Made by a program: the position numbers and the translations under genes. Positions 35,491-42,984 of a DNA stretch of 64,000 nucleotides are shown here, in pieces. Below the pieces are notes generated by a model. That model worked only from the letters and a program-made list of their open reading frames with translations, ran no database searches and was not told where the DNA came from. Numbering within the stretch: the first letter of the stretch is position 1; every line of letters starts with the position of its first letter. Source of the DNA: Agromyces mediolanus (lineage in GTDB: Bacteria > Actinomycetota > Actinomycetes > Actinomycetales > Microbacteriaceae); NCBI RefSeq assembly GCF_014648575.1, contig NZ_BMRJ01000002.1:32655-96654 (forward strand), read 5' to 3'.

Positions 35491-35557
35491 CCCTCCTTCC
35501 TTCCGCCTCCCCCCCTTCCCCTTCCTTTTCCCCTCTCCCCCTTCCTCCCTCCCTTCC
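35491..35557 (+). repeat. 67-base polypyrimidine tract
   Basis: Sixty-seven bases containing only C and T except one G at 35505; 52 are uninterrupted (35506-35557). It starts eight bases after the prpB stop. Such homopurine/homopyrimidine DNA can form triplexes, and C-rich, unstructured RNA with pyrimidines is a typical Rho-loading pattern, so it may mark transcription termination of prpDB. Confidence 0.8.
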
Positions 35558-35599
35558 AGTGGCCCAAGAAGTCACTTTTCGTGGGTGCTGCTCGATCCA

Positions 35600-35621
35600 G
35601 ACCCGCAAATACTGACCGCAA
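35600..35621 (+). repeat. Single arm of the prp-island repeat
   Basis: The 15-base core GACCCGCAAATACTG recurs here in the same orientation as the right arm at 36695, then diverges. It sits 25 bases beyond the 3' end of the DUF559 gene, so related sequence flanks the gene on both sides. Confidence 0.65.
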
Positions 35622-35645
35622 GGGGGCGAGGGGCGGCGGGCGAGA

Positions 35646-36557
35646 TCAGCGGGCCGGGAACCAGCGCGAGAATCGGGGCGTGCCGGCCCACCCCCGGCGA
35701 CGCAGGGTCGCCGCGAGCCGCGCGATCAGCTCGCGCGGTCGCAGGAGATCCGCCTGCGTCACTTCAGTGACGTGAAAGCCGAGGGCCTCGAGCTCCGCCT
35801 CCCGGGTGCGGTCGCGTCGCCACTGCCGCAGCTCCGATCGGTGATGGTCGCCCTGATACTCGAGGACTTCGCCGTACTCGGCGAACAGCGCGTCGACGCG
35901 GGCGACGAAGCGGCCGGCCTCGTCGACGATGACCGCCTGCGGGAGGTGCGTGGGCAAGCCCGCCAGGATCGTCAGCGCGAGGAGCTCCGATTCCTTCGGC
36001 GACTCCCGCCGGGTGTCCCGTAGGGCGAGTGCGGCGGACAGCTTCGGGCGCATTCGGCCATCCGGGTACTGCTCAACCGCCGTCGCGAGGTCGAGCGATG
36101 GGGGCAGGGCATCGGCGACCGCGACGAGCTCGGGCACGGTGAGCCGGGCCGCCAGGTCGCAGAAGGTCCGCTCGGGCGAGGTCGTGCGGGCGCCGTCGAG
36201 CCGCACGAGTTCGTGTGGCTGGATCCGGAGCGAGCGGGCGACGACGCCAGCGCGCCGTGGCGCCCTGGCCGGCCACGGAACACCGACCTCCACGATCGTG
36301 CCGAGCCGCCACGGCACCGGAAGCTCGTACTCAGCGGCGGCGGATGCCCCGCAGAGGAACGCGTCGCCGCGGAGCGCGAGGAGGATGGCGCGGCGCCGAT
36401 GCTCGGCATCACCGCCACGGGGCGCGCGTGCACCGGACGTCGGGGCGTCGAGGTCGGCTGCACGGATCCGCCCGGCGGAGACACCGGCGTCGAGGGCCGT
36501 GCGCGTCGCGAACGGCCGGCCGGCGAGGTGCGGGGGGAGTGGGCGGCGAGCGGTCAT
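35646..36557 (-). CDS. DUF559 (Vsr-like endonuclease fold) protein
   Basis: A 303-residue protein in two parts. Residues about 1-180 resemble the winged-helix AbiEi-like/restriction-linked N-terminus common in actinobacterial DUF559 proteins (GRPFATRTALDAGVSAGRIRAADL, SPERTFCDLAARLTVPELVAVAD). Residues about 200-300 are the DUF559 nuclease-like domain: ARVDALFAEYGEVLEYQGDHHR, RQWRRDRTREAELEALGFHVTEVTQADL, with E/D and Q-G-D positions typical of the Vsr/PD-(D/E)XK fold. Activity is unproven. It is the only minus-strand gene within the prp cluster, lies between prpB and prpC, and is flanked by related repeats, suggesting insertion. ATG 36557 is chosen. Confidence 0.82.
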   Translation of the reverse strand: MTARRPLPPHLAGRPFATRTALDAGVSAGRIRAADLDAPTSGARAPRGGDAEHRRRAILLALRGDAFLCGASAAAEYELPVPWRLGTIVEVGVPWPARAPRRAGVVARSLRIQPHELVRLDGARTTSPERTFCDLAARLTVPELVAVADALPPSLDLATAVEQYPDGRMRPKLSAALALRDTRRESPKESELLALTILAGLPTHLPQAVIVDEAGRFVARVDALFAEYGEVLEYQGDHHRSELRQWRRDRTREAELEALGFHVTEVTQADLLRPRELIARLAATLRRRGWAGTPRFSRWFPAR

Positions 36558-36659
36558 CGGGCCATCCTGCCGACGGGGGACGGCCCCGCCCCTCGGCTGC
36601 ATCCGAACCGAGGCATCCGTTCCGCTGCGCCCGAGCTGTGGAGGAGGGGCGCGCGGCGC

Positions 36660-36717
36660 CAAGACGGCAGTATTTGCGGGTCCGCGGGCGGCGTGACCCG
36701 CAAATACTGCCGTCTTG
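36660..36717. repeat. 23-bp perfect inverted repeat (prp-island repeat pair)
   Basis: Arms 36660-36682 and 36695-36717 are exact reverse complements around a 12-base spacer. The arms contain CAGTATTTGCGGGTC / GACCCGCAAATACTG. The AT-rich core stands out from its GC-rich setting. It lies about 100 bases before the start of the DUF559 gene, and a single related arm lies past its end. Confidence 0.85.
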
Positions 36718-36720
36718 CTG

Positions 36721-36772
36721 GAGGGGGAGCCGGGGGGACGGGCGGAGGGGGAGGCGGGGGACGGGCGGAGGG
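36721..36772 (+). repeat. G-rich tandem repeat, possible G-quadruplex
   Basis: Seven or more runs of three to six G on the plus strand, made of two near-identical units (GGGGGGACGGGCGGAGGG and GGGGGACGGGCGGAGGG). It lies 88 bases upstream of prpC on its non-template strand, so it would be present in a leader transcript. Confidence 0.5.
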
Positions 36773-36859
36773 CTGCCGGCGGCGGCGCGCCGGGCATAGG
36801 GTGAAGGAGGCGCCGCTGCCGCACGCGCGGGTGCCCCACCGATCCCACAAGGAGCGCAC

Positions 36860-38008
36860 ATGGCCGAGCAGCAGGACACCGCAGCACCCCAGATCTTCAA
36901 GGGACTGGCCGGGGTGCCGGTCGACTACACCGCCATCTCGAAGGTGAACCCCGAGTCGAACTCGCTGCTGTATCGGGGGTACCCCGTGCAGGAGCTCGCC
37001 GCGCAGTGCACCTTCGAGGAGGTGGCGTACCTGCTCTGGCACGGCGAGCTGCCGAACGACGCCGAGCTCGCCGAGTTCGGGGAGTTCGAGCGGCGGCACC
37101 GCGGCCTCGACCACCAGACGAAGCGCATCGTCGACGAGCTGCCGCTCGAGGCGCACCCGATGGACGTCGTGCGCACGGCCGTCAGCGTGATCGGCGCGAG
37201 CGATCCCGAGACGCCGGTCGACACCCCCGAGGCGAACCTCGACAAGGCGATGCGGCTCTTCGCGAAGCTGCCCTCGATCGTCGCCTACGACCAGCGCCGC
37301 CGGCACGGGCTCGAGTTCGTCGAGCCGCGCGACGACCTCGGCTACTCGGCGAACTTCCTCTGGCAGACCTTCGGCGAGGCGCCCGAGCTCGCGGTCGTGA
37401 ACGCCTTCGACGTGTCGATGATCCTGTACGCCGAGCACTCCTTCAACGCCTCGACGTTCACCGCCCGGGTGATCGCCTCGACCCTGAGCGACCTCTACTC
37501 GGCGGTGACCGGCGCCATCGGCGCGCTCAAGGGCCCGCTGCACGGCGGCGCCAACGAGGCGGTCATGCACGCCTTCGCCGAGATCGGCCCGGGCGAGGGC
37601 GGCGCCGAGCGCGCCGTCGCCTGGCTCGACGCCGCGCTCGCCGAGAAGCGCAAGATCATGGGCTTCGGGCACCGCGTCTACAAGAACGGCGACTCCCGCG
37701 TGCCCACCATGCGCGACGCGATGGAGCGGATGGTCGAGCACTACGAGCGCCCCGAGCTGCTCGAGGTGTACGTGGCGCTCGAGCAGGCGATGGGGGAGCG
37801 CAAGAACATCAAGCCGAACCTGGACTACCCGGCCGGTCCGACGTACCACCTGATGGGCTTCGACACCCCGACCTTCACCCCGCTGTTCGTCGCGAGCCGC
37901 GTCGTCGGCTGGACGGCGCACGTCATGGAGCAGCTCGCCTCGAACGCGCTGATCCGCCCGCTGTCGGTCTACAACGGGGTCGACGAGCGGCACGTGCCCG
38001 CGAAGTAG
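36860..38008 (+). CDS. prpC: 2-methylcitrate synthase / citrate synthase
   Basis: A 382-residue citrate-synthase-fold enzyme, condensing propionyl-CoA with oxaloacetate to 2-methylcitrate. Start region IFKGLAGVPVDYTAISKVNPESNSLLYRGYPVQELA is typical of PrpC. Catalytic landmarks: AEHSFNASTFTAR (His), LKGPLHGGANEAVM (His) and GFGHRVYKNGDSRV, then the Asp region YPAGPTYHLMGF. Length suits the 2-methylcitrate synthase subfamily (about 375-390). ATG 36860 has AAGGAG five bases upstream. Its distance from prpDB is explained by the DUF559 island. Confidence 0.94.
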   Translation: MAEQQDTAAPQIFKGLAGVPVDYTAISKVNPESNSLLYRGYPVQELAAQCTFEEVAYLLWHGELPNDAELAEFGEFERRHRGLDHQTKRIVDELPLEAHPMDVVRTAVSVIGASDPETPVDTPEANLDKAMRLFAKLPSIVAYDQRRRHGLEFVEPRDDLGYSANFLWQTFGEAPELAVVNAFDVSMILYAEHSFNASTFTARVIASTLSDLYSAVTGAIGALKGPLHGGANEAVMHAFAEIGPGEGGAERAVAWLDAALAEKRKIMGFGHRVYKNGDSRVPTMRDAMERMVEHYERPELLEVYVALEQAMGERKNIKPNLDYPAGPTYHLMGFDTPTFTPLFVASRVVGWTAHVMEQLASNALIRPLSVYNGVDERHVPAK

Positions 38009-38112
38009 GCGGGTGCGGGCCTCACTGGCGGATCCGCACAAGCACCGGCCGAGGCATCCGCCGCCCGGCTGTGGCGACCCTCAACGGACCGCGCCATCCG
38101 CCCGAAGCCGCC

Positions 38113-38118
38113 TACGCT
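38113..38118 (+). promoter_or_regulatory. -10 element TACGCT, leaderless-type promoter
   Basis: TACGCT ends eight bases before ATG 38127; no ribosome binding site is seen. Confidence 0.45.
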
Positions 38119-38126
38119 CGGTGCTC

Positions 38127-38690
38127 ATGCACATGCTCTTCCGGACGCTCCTCCACGTGCTGTTCCTGTCGCGGCGCCGGCCCGACCTCGGGCACTACGA
38201 CGTGGCGCGCACGCGCTTCATCACGCTGCCGACCGATCTCGACATCAACCGGCACATGAACAACGGCGTCTACTTCTCGATCATGGACGTCGCGCGCTTC
38301 GACATGCTCGTGCGCAACGGTGTGTGGGGGATCATGCGCGAGCGGGGCTGGTACCCGGTGGTGGCGAGCGAGACCATCACCTTCCGCAAGTCGCTGCAGC
38401 TCTGGGAGCGGTTCACGATCGAGTCGCGCGTGCTCGGCTTCGACGACAAGGCGGTCTACGTCGAGCAGCGCTTCGTGAAGAAGGGCGCCGACGGTCGGCC
38501 GGAGATCTACGCGCAGGGGTTCATCCGCGGGCGCTTCCTGAAGAAGTCCGGCGGCACGGTGCCGATGGCCGAGGTCGTCGAGGCGTTCGGTGCCGGCCCG
38601 GGCGACGGGCTGCCCGAGTGGATCGAGCGCTGGGGCCAGGACGTCGCGCTGCCGGCGACCCGCGCTGAGGCGCCGTCGGTCTGGAGCTGA
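38127..38690 (+). CDS. Acyl-CoA thioesterase (hot-dog fold)
   Basis: A 187-residue single hot-dog-domain protein of the 4HBT/FcbC type, hydrolysing acyl-CoA thioesters. Landmarks: DVARTRFITLPTDLDINRHMNNGVYFSIMDVARFDML (substrate Asp/His region) and SETITFRKSLQLWERFTIESRVLGFDDKAVYVEQRFVK. A hydrophobic N-terminus MHMLFRTLLHVLFLSRRRPDLG may be a membrane-associated extension. ATG 38127 fits leaderless spacing; ATG 38133 is possible. Substrate chain length is not predictable. Confidence 0.85.
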   Translation: MHMLFRTLLHVLFLSRRRPDLGHYDVARTRFITLPTDLDINRHMNNGVYFSIMDVARFDMLVRNGVWGIMRERGWYPVVASETITFRKSLQLWERFTIESRVLGFDDKAVYVEQRFVKKGADGRPEIYAQGFIRGRFLKKSGGTVPMAEVVEAFGAGPGDGLPEWIERWGQDVALPATRAEAPSVWS

Positions 38691-38731
38691 GCCGCACGGC
38701 TCAGGCGCACGGCTCACGCCGCACGGCTCAC
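38689..38731. terminator. Hairpin and three-copy GCACGGCTCA repeat between convergent genes
   Basis: GAGCC-GCAC-GGCTC (38689-38702) can form a stem, and the ten-base unit GCACGGCTCA occurs three times at 38694, 38707 and 38721; the third overlaps the stop of the TetR gene. This probably terminates both converging transcripts. Confidence 0.45.
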
Positions 38732-39321
38732 GCCGAGCGGGAGAGCCCCTCGAGCACGATGCCGAGCTTGTCGCCGAAGGTACAGGCGAAGAGCTCGTCC
38801 ACCCGCTCGTCCTCGTCGATGCGGACGGTGAGGTTCGAGGCGATGAGCGTGTTGATGAGCATGCCCTGGGCCATGAATCGCATCGCCTCGTCGGGGGTCA
38901 TCACCTCGCGCATGCGGTCGTAGATGCGCAGGAAGCCGCGCCGGGCGACCGGCCCGATGTTCGGGTCGTGCCCGAGGATGAAGCCCTGCATGAGGGCGAG
39001 CAGCACCCCGCGGTCGGTCTCGACGAGGTGCACGTACGCCTCGCCGATGCGCGGGCCGACGGGCTTGTCGGATGCCTCGTCGGCGACCGCGCGGTCGAAG
39101 GCGGCGACGATGAGCTCGCAGGTGCGCTCGAGCACCTCGATGAAGAGCTGCTCCTTCGTGCCGAACATGCGCACGACGTAGGGCTGGCTGATGCCGGCCG
39201 CCTTCGCGACCCGGTCGGTCGTCGCGCCCGCGTAGCCGAGTTCGCCGAAGACCCGAGTGGCCGCTTCGAGGATCTGTTCGCGGCGCTCGGCCGCCGGGAT
39301 CCGGTCCGTCTTCGACACCAT
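38728..39321 (-). CDS. TetR-family regulator, divergent to an MFS pump
   Basis: A 197-residue TetR protein: helix-turn-helix EQILEAATRVFGELGYAGATTDRVAKAAGISQPYVVRMFGTKEQLFIEVLE in about residues 14-65, ligand-binding helices after. ATG 39321 is chosen because TAACAT ends seven bases upstream (leaderless pattern); ATG 39330 would add three residues. Two matching 16-bp palindromes lie in the 96-base intergenic region, so it should repress itself and the MFS gene until an effector, perhaps the pump's drug substrate, binds. Confidence 0.93.
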   Translation of the reverse strand: MVSKTDRIPAAERREQILEAATRVFGELGYAGATTDRVAKAAGISQPYVVRMFGTKEQLFIEVLERTCELIVAAFDRAVADEASDKPVGPRIGEAYVHLVETDRGVLLALMQGFILGHDPNIGPVARRGFLRIYDRMREVMTPDEAMRFMAQGMLINTLIASNLTVRIDEDERVDELFACTFGDKLGIVLEGLSRSA

Positions 39322-39323
39322 GC

Positions 39324-39352
39324 TTGACATGTTATCAGTCGATTACTACAGT
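39324..39352 (+). promoter_or_regulatory. Consensus sigma-70 promoter of the MFS gene
   Basis: Perfect -35 TTGACA (39324-39329), 17-base spacer, -10 TACAGT (39347-39352). The repressor palindrome occupies the spacer. Confidence 0.8.
39331..39346. promoter_or_regulatory. TetR operator 1
   Basis: GTTATCAGTCGATTAC: arms GTTATC/GATTAC with one mismatch and a four-base centre, lying between the -35 and -10 of the MFS promoter and overlapping the regulator's own -10 (39329-39334). Confidence 0.7.
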
Positions 39353-39364
39353 CGCTCCAGTGAA

Positions 39365-39380
39365 GTAATCAGTCGATTAC
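39365..39380. promoter_or_regulatory. TetR operator 2
   Basis: GTAATCAGTCGATTAC: perfect 6-bp arms around AGTC, 34 bases after operator 1, in the early transcribed region of the MFS gene. Confidence 0.7.
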
Positions 39381-39417
39381 CACCATCGTCGCCCACCGCG
39401 TCCCGAGGAGCCCCGAA

Positions 39418-40881
39418 ATGTCCACCGCCGCACGCCGGACCCCCGTCTGGCTCGCGATCGTCGCGGCATCCCTGCCGATGTTCATGGCGACGCTCGACAA
39501 CCTCGTCATCACGAACGCGCTTCCCGCGATGGCCGCCGACCTCGGCGCCTCGATCGAGGAGCTGCAGTGGTTCGTGAACGCCTTCACGCTCTCCTTCGCG
39601 GCGTTCATCCTCGGCGCCGCGGCGCTCGGCGACCGCATCGGCCGGCGCACCGTCTTCCTCATCGCGCTCGCCGTGTTCACCGCCGCGAGCGCCCTCGTCG
39701 CGCTCAGCACCGAGCCGTGGATGGTGATCGCGAGCCGCGCCGTGCAGGGCGTCGGCGCCGCCGGCATCATGCCGCTCTCGCTCACCCTGCTCGCCGGCAG
39801 CGTCCCCGAACGCCGCCGCCCGATGGCGATCGGCGTCTGGGGCGGCGTGGCCGGCCTCGGCGTCGCGCTCGGCCCGCTCGTCGGCGGCGCCGTCATCGAG
39901 GGCTGGAACTGGGAGGCCATCTTCTGGCTCAACGTGCCCGTCGGCGTCATCGCCATCCCGCTCGCCCTCGCCGCCCTGCCGAACGCCCTCGGCGCCCGGG
40001 TGCGCATCGACGTGCCGGGCATCCTGCTCGCGGGGCTCGGCGTGCTCGGCGTCGTGTTCGGCATCGTCCGCGGCAACGACGCGGGCTGGGGGAGCGCCGA
40101 GGTGCTCGGCTCGCTCGCCGCCGGAGCCCTGCTGCTCGCCGCCTTCATCGCCTGGGAGCTACGCGCCCCCGCGCCGCTGCTGCCGCTGCGCCTGTTCCGC
40201 AACCGCGGCTTCACGGCCGCGAACCTCGTCGGCTTCTGGTTCAGCTTCGGCATGTTCGGCTCGGTGTTCGTGCTCATCCAGTTCCTGCAGGTCGTGCAGG
40301 GCGCGACCCCGCTCGAGGCGGGCGTGCAGACCATGCCGTGGACCCTCGCCCCGATGTTCATCGCCCCGATCGCCGGCGCCCTCGCGCCGCGCATCGGCAC
40401 CCGCACGCTCATCGTGGCCGGACTCGCCCTGCAGGCCGCGGCGCTCGCCTGGCTCGCGTTCGAGCTCGACCCCGACGTCGCCTACGGCGCCCTGATCGGC
40501 CCGTTCCTGATGGCGGGAGTCGGCATGTCGCTCGTCTTCGCGCCCATGTCGACGGCCGTGCTCGCCGGCATGCCGGAGGACGATCACGCCAAGGCCTCGG
40601 GCACGAACTCGACGCTCCGCGAGGTCGGCGTCGCGCTCGGCGTGGCCGTGCTGACCGCGGTCTTCACCGGTGCGGGCGGGGAGCTCACGCCCACCGGCTT
40701 CGTGGACGCCGCGGTGCCGGCCGTGCTCGTCGGCTCGGCCGGGCTCGTGCTCGCACTCGTCGCGGCGTTCTTCCTGCCGCTCGGGCGCAGCGGCGGGCGG
40801 GATGCCTCGGCCGGGCCATCCGCCGTGGACGCGACGTCGGATGCCTCGGCGGACGCCGGCCTCGCGGCGGCGCAGCGCTAG
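39418..40881 (+). CDS. MFS drug transporter, DHA2 (EmrB/QacA) type
   Basis: A 487-residue major facilitator with about 14 helices, a proton-driven multidrug exporter. Landmarks: motif C-like LDNLVITNALPAMAADLGASIEELQWFVNAFTLSFA, loop GDRIGRRTVFL (motif A), SRAVQGVGAAGIMPLSLTLLAG and GVWGGVAGLGVALGPLVGGAVIEGWNWEAIFWLNVPVG. ATG 39418 has GAGGAG eight bases upstream. Controlled by a strong promoter under two TetR sites. Its TAG shares CTAG with the stop of the convergent next gene. Confidence 0.93.
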   Translation: MSTAARRTPVWLAIVAASLPMFMATLDNLVITNALPAMAADLGASIEELQWFVNAFTLSFAAFILGAAALGDRIGRRTVFLIALAVFTAASALVALSTEPWMVIASRAVQGVGAAGIMPLSLTLLAGSVPERRRPMAIGVWGGVAGLGVALGPLVGGAVIEGWNWEAIFWLNVPVGVIAIPLALAALPNALGARVRIDVPGILLAGLGVLGVVFGIVRGNDAGWGSAEVLGSLAAGALLLAAFIAWELRAPAPLLPLRLFRNRGFTAANLVGFWFSFGMFGSVFVLIQFLQVVQGATPLEAGVQTMPWTLAPMFIAPIAGALAPRIGTRTLIVAGLALQAAALAWLAFELDPDVAYGALIGPFLMAGVGMSLVFAPMSTAVLAGMPEDDHAKASGTNSTLREVGVALGVAVLTAVFTGAGGELTPTGFVDAAVPAVLVGSAGLVLALVAAFFLPLGRSGGRDASAGPSAVDATSDASADAGLAAAQR

Positions 40882-41978
40882 CTGCGCGCCTGGCGGGGGA
40901 TCACGATCTCGCGGATGATGAGCAGGATGCCGGCCGAGATCGGGATCGCGACGAGCGCGCCGAGCAGGCCGAGCAGCGTGCCGCCCGCGAGCGCCGAGAT
41001 CAGCACGATGGTGCCGGGCACCTGCACCGCCTTGCCCATCACCTTCGGCGTCAGGATGTACGCCTCGATCTGCATGTAGACGAGCATCGCGACCAGCACG
41101 ATGAGCGCCGCGGTGGGCGAGACGAAGAGCGAGACGATCGTCATGAGGATCGTGGTCAGCACCGTACCGATGAGCGGGATGAGCGTGACGAACAGGGCCA
41201 CGACGCCGATCACGAGGGCGTACTTCACGCCGACGAGGCTCAAAAGGATCGTCGAGAACACCGCGTTCAGGAACGCGAGGACGACCATGCCGCTCAAGTA
41301 CTTGCCGACCGACTGCATGATGCGCTCGCTGTAGCCCTCGACCCGCTCGCGGTGCGAGGCCTTGACGAGGGAGTAGCAGGCGCGCTTCGTGGCGTCGAGC
41401 GTCGCGATGAAGTAGATCGAGAGCACGACGACGAAGAAGCCGGTCGACACCGCGTCGAGCACGGCCGCGCCGAAGGCGAGCGCGCCGCCGCCGATCGAGG
41501 CCCAGACGTTCGGGTCGGAGAGGAGGTTCTCGACCGACTGCACGACGGTCGAGAGCAGGCCGTTCGTCGTCTCGTTCGCCTGCTCGAACCAGCCGGAGTC
41601 CTGCAGCTGCTGCACCTGCGCAGGCAGCGTCGTCACGAGCGAGGTGGCCTGCGAGACCAGCGGCGGGATGATCACCCAGATGATGCCGACGACGGCGAGC
41701 ACGAAGAGCAGGATGACGACGACGATCGCCGCGCCCCGCTTGAGCCCCCGGCGTTGGAACCAGCGGATGAGCGGGTCGAGGCCGAGCGCCACGAAGGAGG
41801 CGATGAACACCGAGAGCAGCACGCTCTGTAGGTTCACCACCACGATCGCGAGGAGCAGGGCGAGCAGTACGCCGAGCGTGACGATGAATCCCCAGCGCAG
41901 CGGATGCTGCGCGAAGAAGGAGCCCCCCGGGCCGCCGGCGGCCGGCTCGCGCCGCCGCAATCGATCTGCCGCTCTCAC
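40878..41978 (-). CDS. AI-2E family transporter (PerM-like membrane protein)
   Basis: A 366-residue protein of the AI-2E/PerM family with about eight helices; members export diverse small molecules or act as Na/H antiporters, and the AI-2 link is not general. Landmarks: FIASFVALGLDPLIRWFQRRGLKRGAAIVVV and the conserved GALVAIPISAGILLIIRE ending. GTG 41978 follows TAGACT by six bases (leaderless type). The Pro/Arg-rich N-terminus is cytosolic. Confidence 0.88.
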   Translation of the reverse strand: MRAADRLRRREPAAGGPGGSFFAQHPLRWGFIVTLGVLLALLLAIVVVNLQSVLLSVFIASFVALGLDPLIRWFQRRGLKRGAAIVVVILLFVLAVVGIIWVIIPPLVSQATSLVTTLPAQVQQLQDSGWFEQANETTNGLLSTVVQSVENLLSDPNVWASIGGGALAFGAAVLDAVSTGFFVVVLSIYFIATLDATKRACYSLVKASHRERVEGYSERIMQSVGKYLSGMVVLAFLNAVFSTILLSLVGVKYALVIGVVALFVTLIPLIGTVLTTILMTIVSLFVSPTAALIVLVAMLVYMQIEAYILTPKVMGKAVQVPGTIVLISALAGGTLLGLLGALVAIPISAGILLIIREIVIPRQARS

Positions 41979-41984
41979 GGCGTC

Positions 41985-41990
41985 AGTCTA
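41985..41990 (-). promoter_or_regulatory. -10 element TAGACT inside the neighbour's stop codon
   Basis: On the minus strand TAGACT ends six bases before GTG 41978; its TAG is also the stop codon of the gene at 41988-42500. Confidence 0.5.
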
Positions 41991-42500
41991 GGGGCGGGCC
42001 GCGTCGGGGACGCGGAGGTCGCGGTAGTGCGCGGCGAACGCGGGGAAGTAGTCGCCCCACTCGGGCATCGCGAGCCCCTGCCTGGCGGCGATCATGCGGT
42101 CGAGGTAGTAGTCCCAGCCGGGGCCGATCTCGCCGACGTCGAGCTTGTCGTCCACGCGCTGCGCGAAGCTCAGCGTCGTCATCCCGCCGGCCTCGCGCAG
42201 GTGGCAGTGCAGCCGCCACGCCTCGGGCTGGGTGTCGACGTCGAGGTGGAAGCGGTGCGGCGCCTCGCAGAGCAGGATGCTCACGTTCTGCCACGGGGCA
42301 TCCTCGCTCTCCGCGGTCATCCGGAAGCGGACGCCGCCCGTGGACGGGCTGCCGGTGTACGTGCCGATCCAGGAGCGGAGGGCGGTCGGATTCGTCAGGC
42401 TGTACCAGACGTCCTCGATGGGGGCGCGGAACAAGCGGTCGAACTGCAGGTAGCGTCCGTCGGGCTTCAGCTCGTAGTGACCGGTGGGCTTGGCGCTCAT
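41988..42500 (-). CDS. SRPBCC (AHSA1-like) domain protein
   Basis: A 170-residue START/Bet v1-like fold. Landmarks: DGRYLQFDRLFRAPIEDVWYSLTNPTALRSWIGTYTGSPSTGG near the N-terminus and GMTTLSFAQRVDDKLDVGEIGPGWDYYLDRM. Such proteins bind hydrophobic ligands; no substrate is implied here. ATG 42500 is preceded by GAGGGGGT. A second SRPBCC gene lies at 44324-44989 with its own ArsR partner. Confidence 0.88.
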   Translation of the reverse strand: MSAKPTGHYELKPDGRYLQFDRLFRAPIEDVWYSLTNPTALRSWIGTYTGSPSTGGVRFRMTAESEDAPWQNVSILLCEAPHRFHLDVDTQPEAWRLHCHLREAGGMTTLSFAQRVDDKLDVGEIGPGWDYYLDRMIAARQGLAMPEWGDYFPAFAAHYRDLRVPDAARP

Positions 42501-42554
42501 CTCGACCCCCTCGTCGTCCGTTTCCCCAGGCTAACCCTCGGCGCTCGGAACCAC

Positions 42555-42560
42555 TAGCAT
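42555..42560 (+). promoter_or_regulatory. -10 element TAGCAT, leaderless-type promoter
   Basis: TAGCAT ends seven bases before ATG 42568 and there is no ribosome binding site. Confidence 0.55.
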
Positions 42561-42567
42561 CGTGGCC

Positions 42568-42936
42568 ATGAGTAGCAAGGGGTCGTCGGCCGCCAAGCGC
42601 GAAGCCGCCATGGACATCACCGAGGGCAAGTCCGGGCTGTGGGGGTGGCTCGCCGGCCTTGTCGTGCTCGCCCTCATCGCGGTGCCGCTGTCGGCCGCGT
42701 TCGCCTTCGCGACGCACCCGCACTCGCAGCAGCTCTTCGCGGGCCGCCTCGACGAGGTCGGCACCGGCGCCTACCAGGTGTTCTGGTGGCTCGTGACGAT
42801 CTTCCTCGTCGCGCTGCCGATCCTCGTCGGCTACGCGATCGCGAAGCTCTCGGCGCGTTCCCTCGCCATCGTCGGCGCGATCGTCGCGCTCTTCGTCATC
42901 GCGATCCTGGTGCTCGGGCAGCTCTTCGTCTTCTGA
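42568..42936 (+). CDS. Small membrane protein, unknown function
   Basis: A 122-residue protein with three predicted transmembrane helices (about 26-50, 70-92, 98-120) and a charged N-terminal tail. No family is recognised. The leaderless-type -10 sets the start at ATG 42568 rather than GTG 42562. It stands alone between unrelated genes. Confidence 0.72.
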   Translation: MSSKGSSAAKREAAMDITEGKSGLWGWLAGLVVLALIAVPLSAAFAFATHPHSQQLFAGRLDEVGTGAYQVFWWLVTIFLVALPILVGYAIAKLSARSLAIVGAIVALFVIAILVLGQLFVF

Positions 42937-42984
42937 CGTCGACGCTCCGGGGGCCCGCGCCGAGCTCGGGCGGACCCTCGGGGC

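Larger units (their letters stand above)
36558..36859. other. 302-base divergent intergenic region before prpC
   Basis: No gene is supported here. It holds a 23-bp perfect inverted repeat (36660-36717), then a G-rich stretch on the plus strand (36721-36772) with two near-copies of GGGGACGGGCGGAGGG, then a short stretch with CATAGGGTGAAGGAGG before prpC. Upstream DNA near 36600 contains one GAGGCATCC word. Confidence 0.7.

Noticed and set aside
35600..36717. Insertion sequence around the DUF559 gene
   Set aside because: No transposase motif, and the flanking sequences are not terminal inverted repeats with target-site duplication.
40878..40881. Shared CTAG stop of convergent genes as a regulatory overlap
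   Set aside because: A 4-base convergent overlap is common in compact genomes and no structure is seen.
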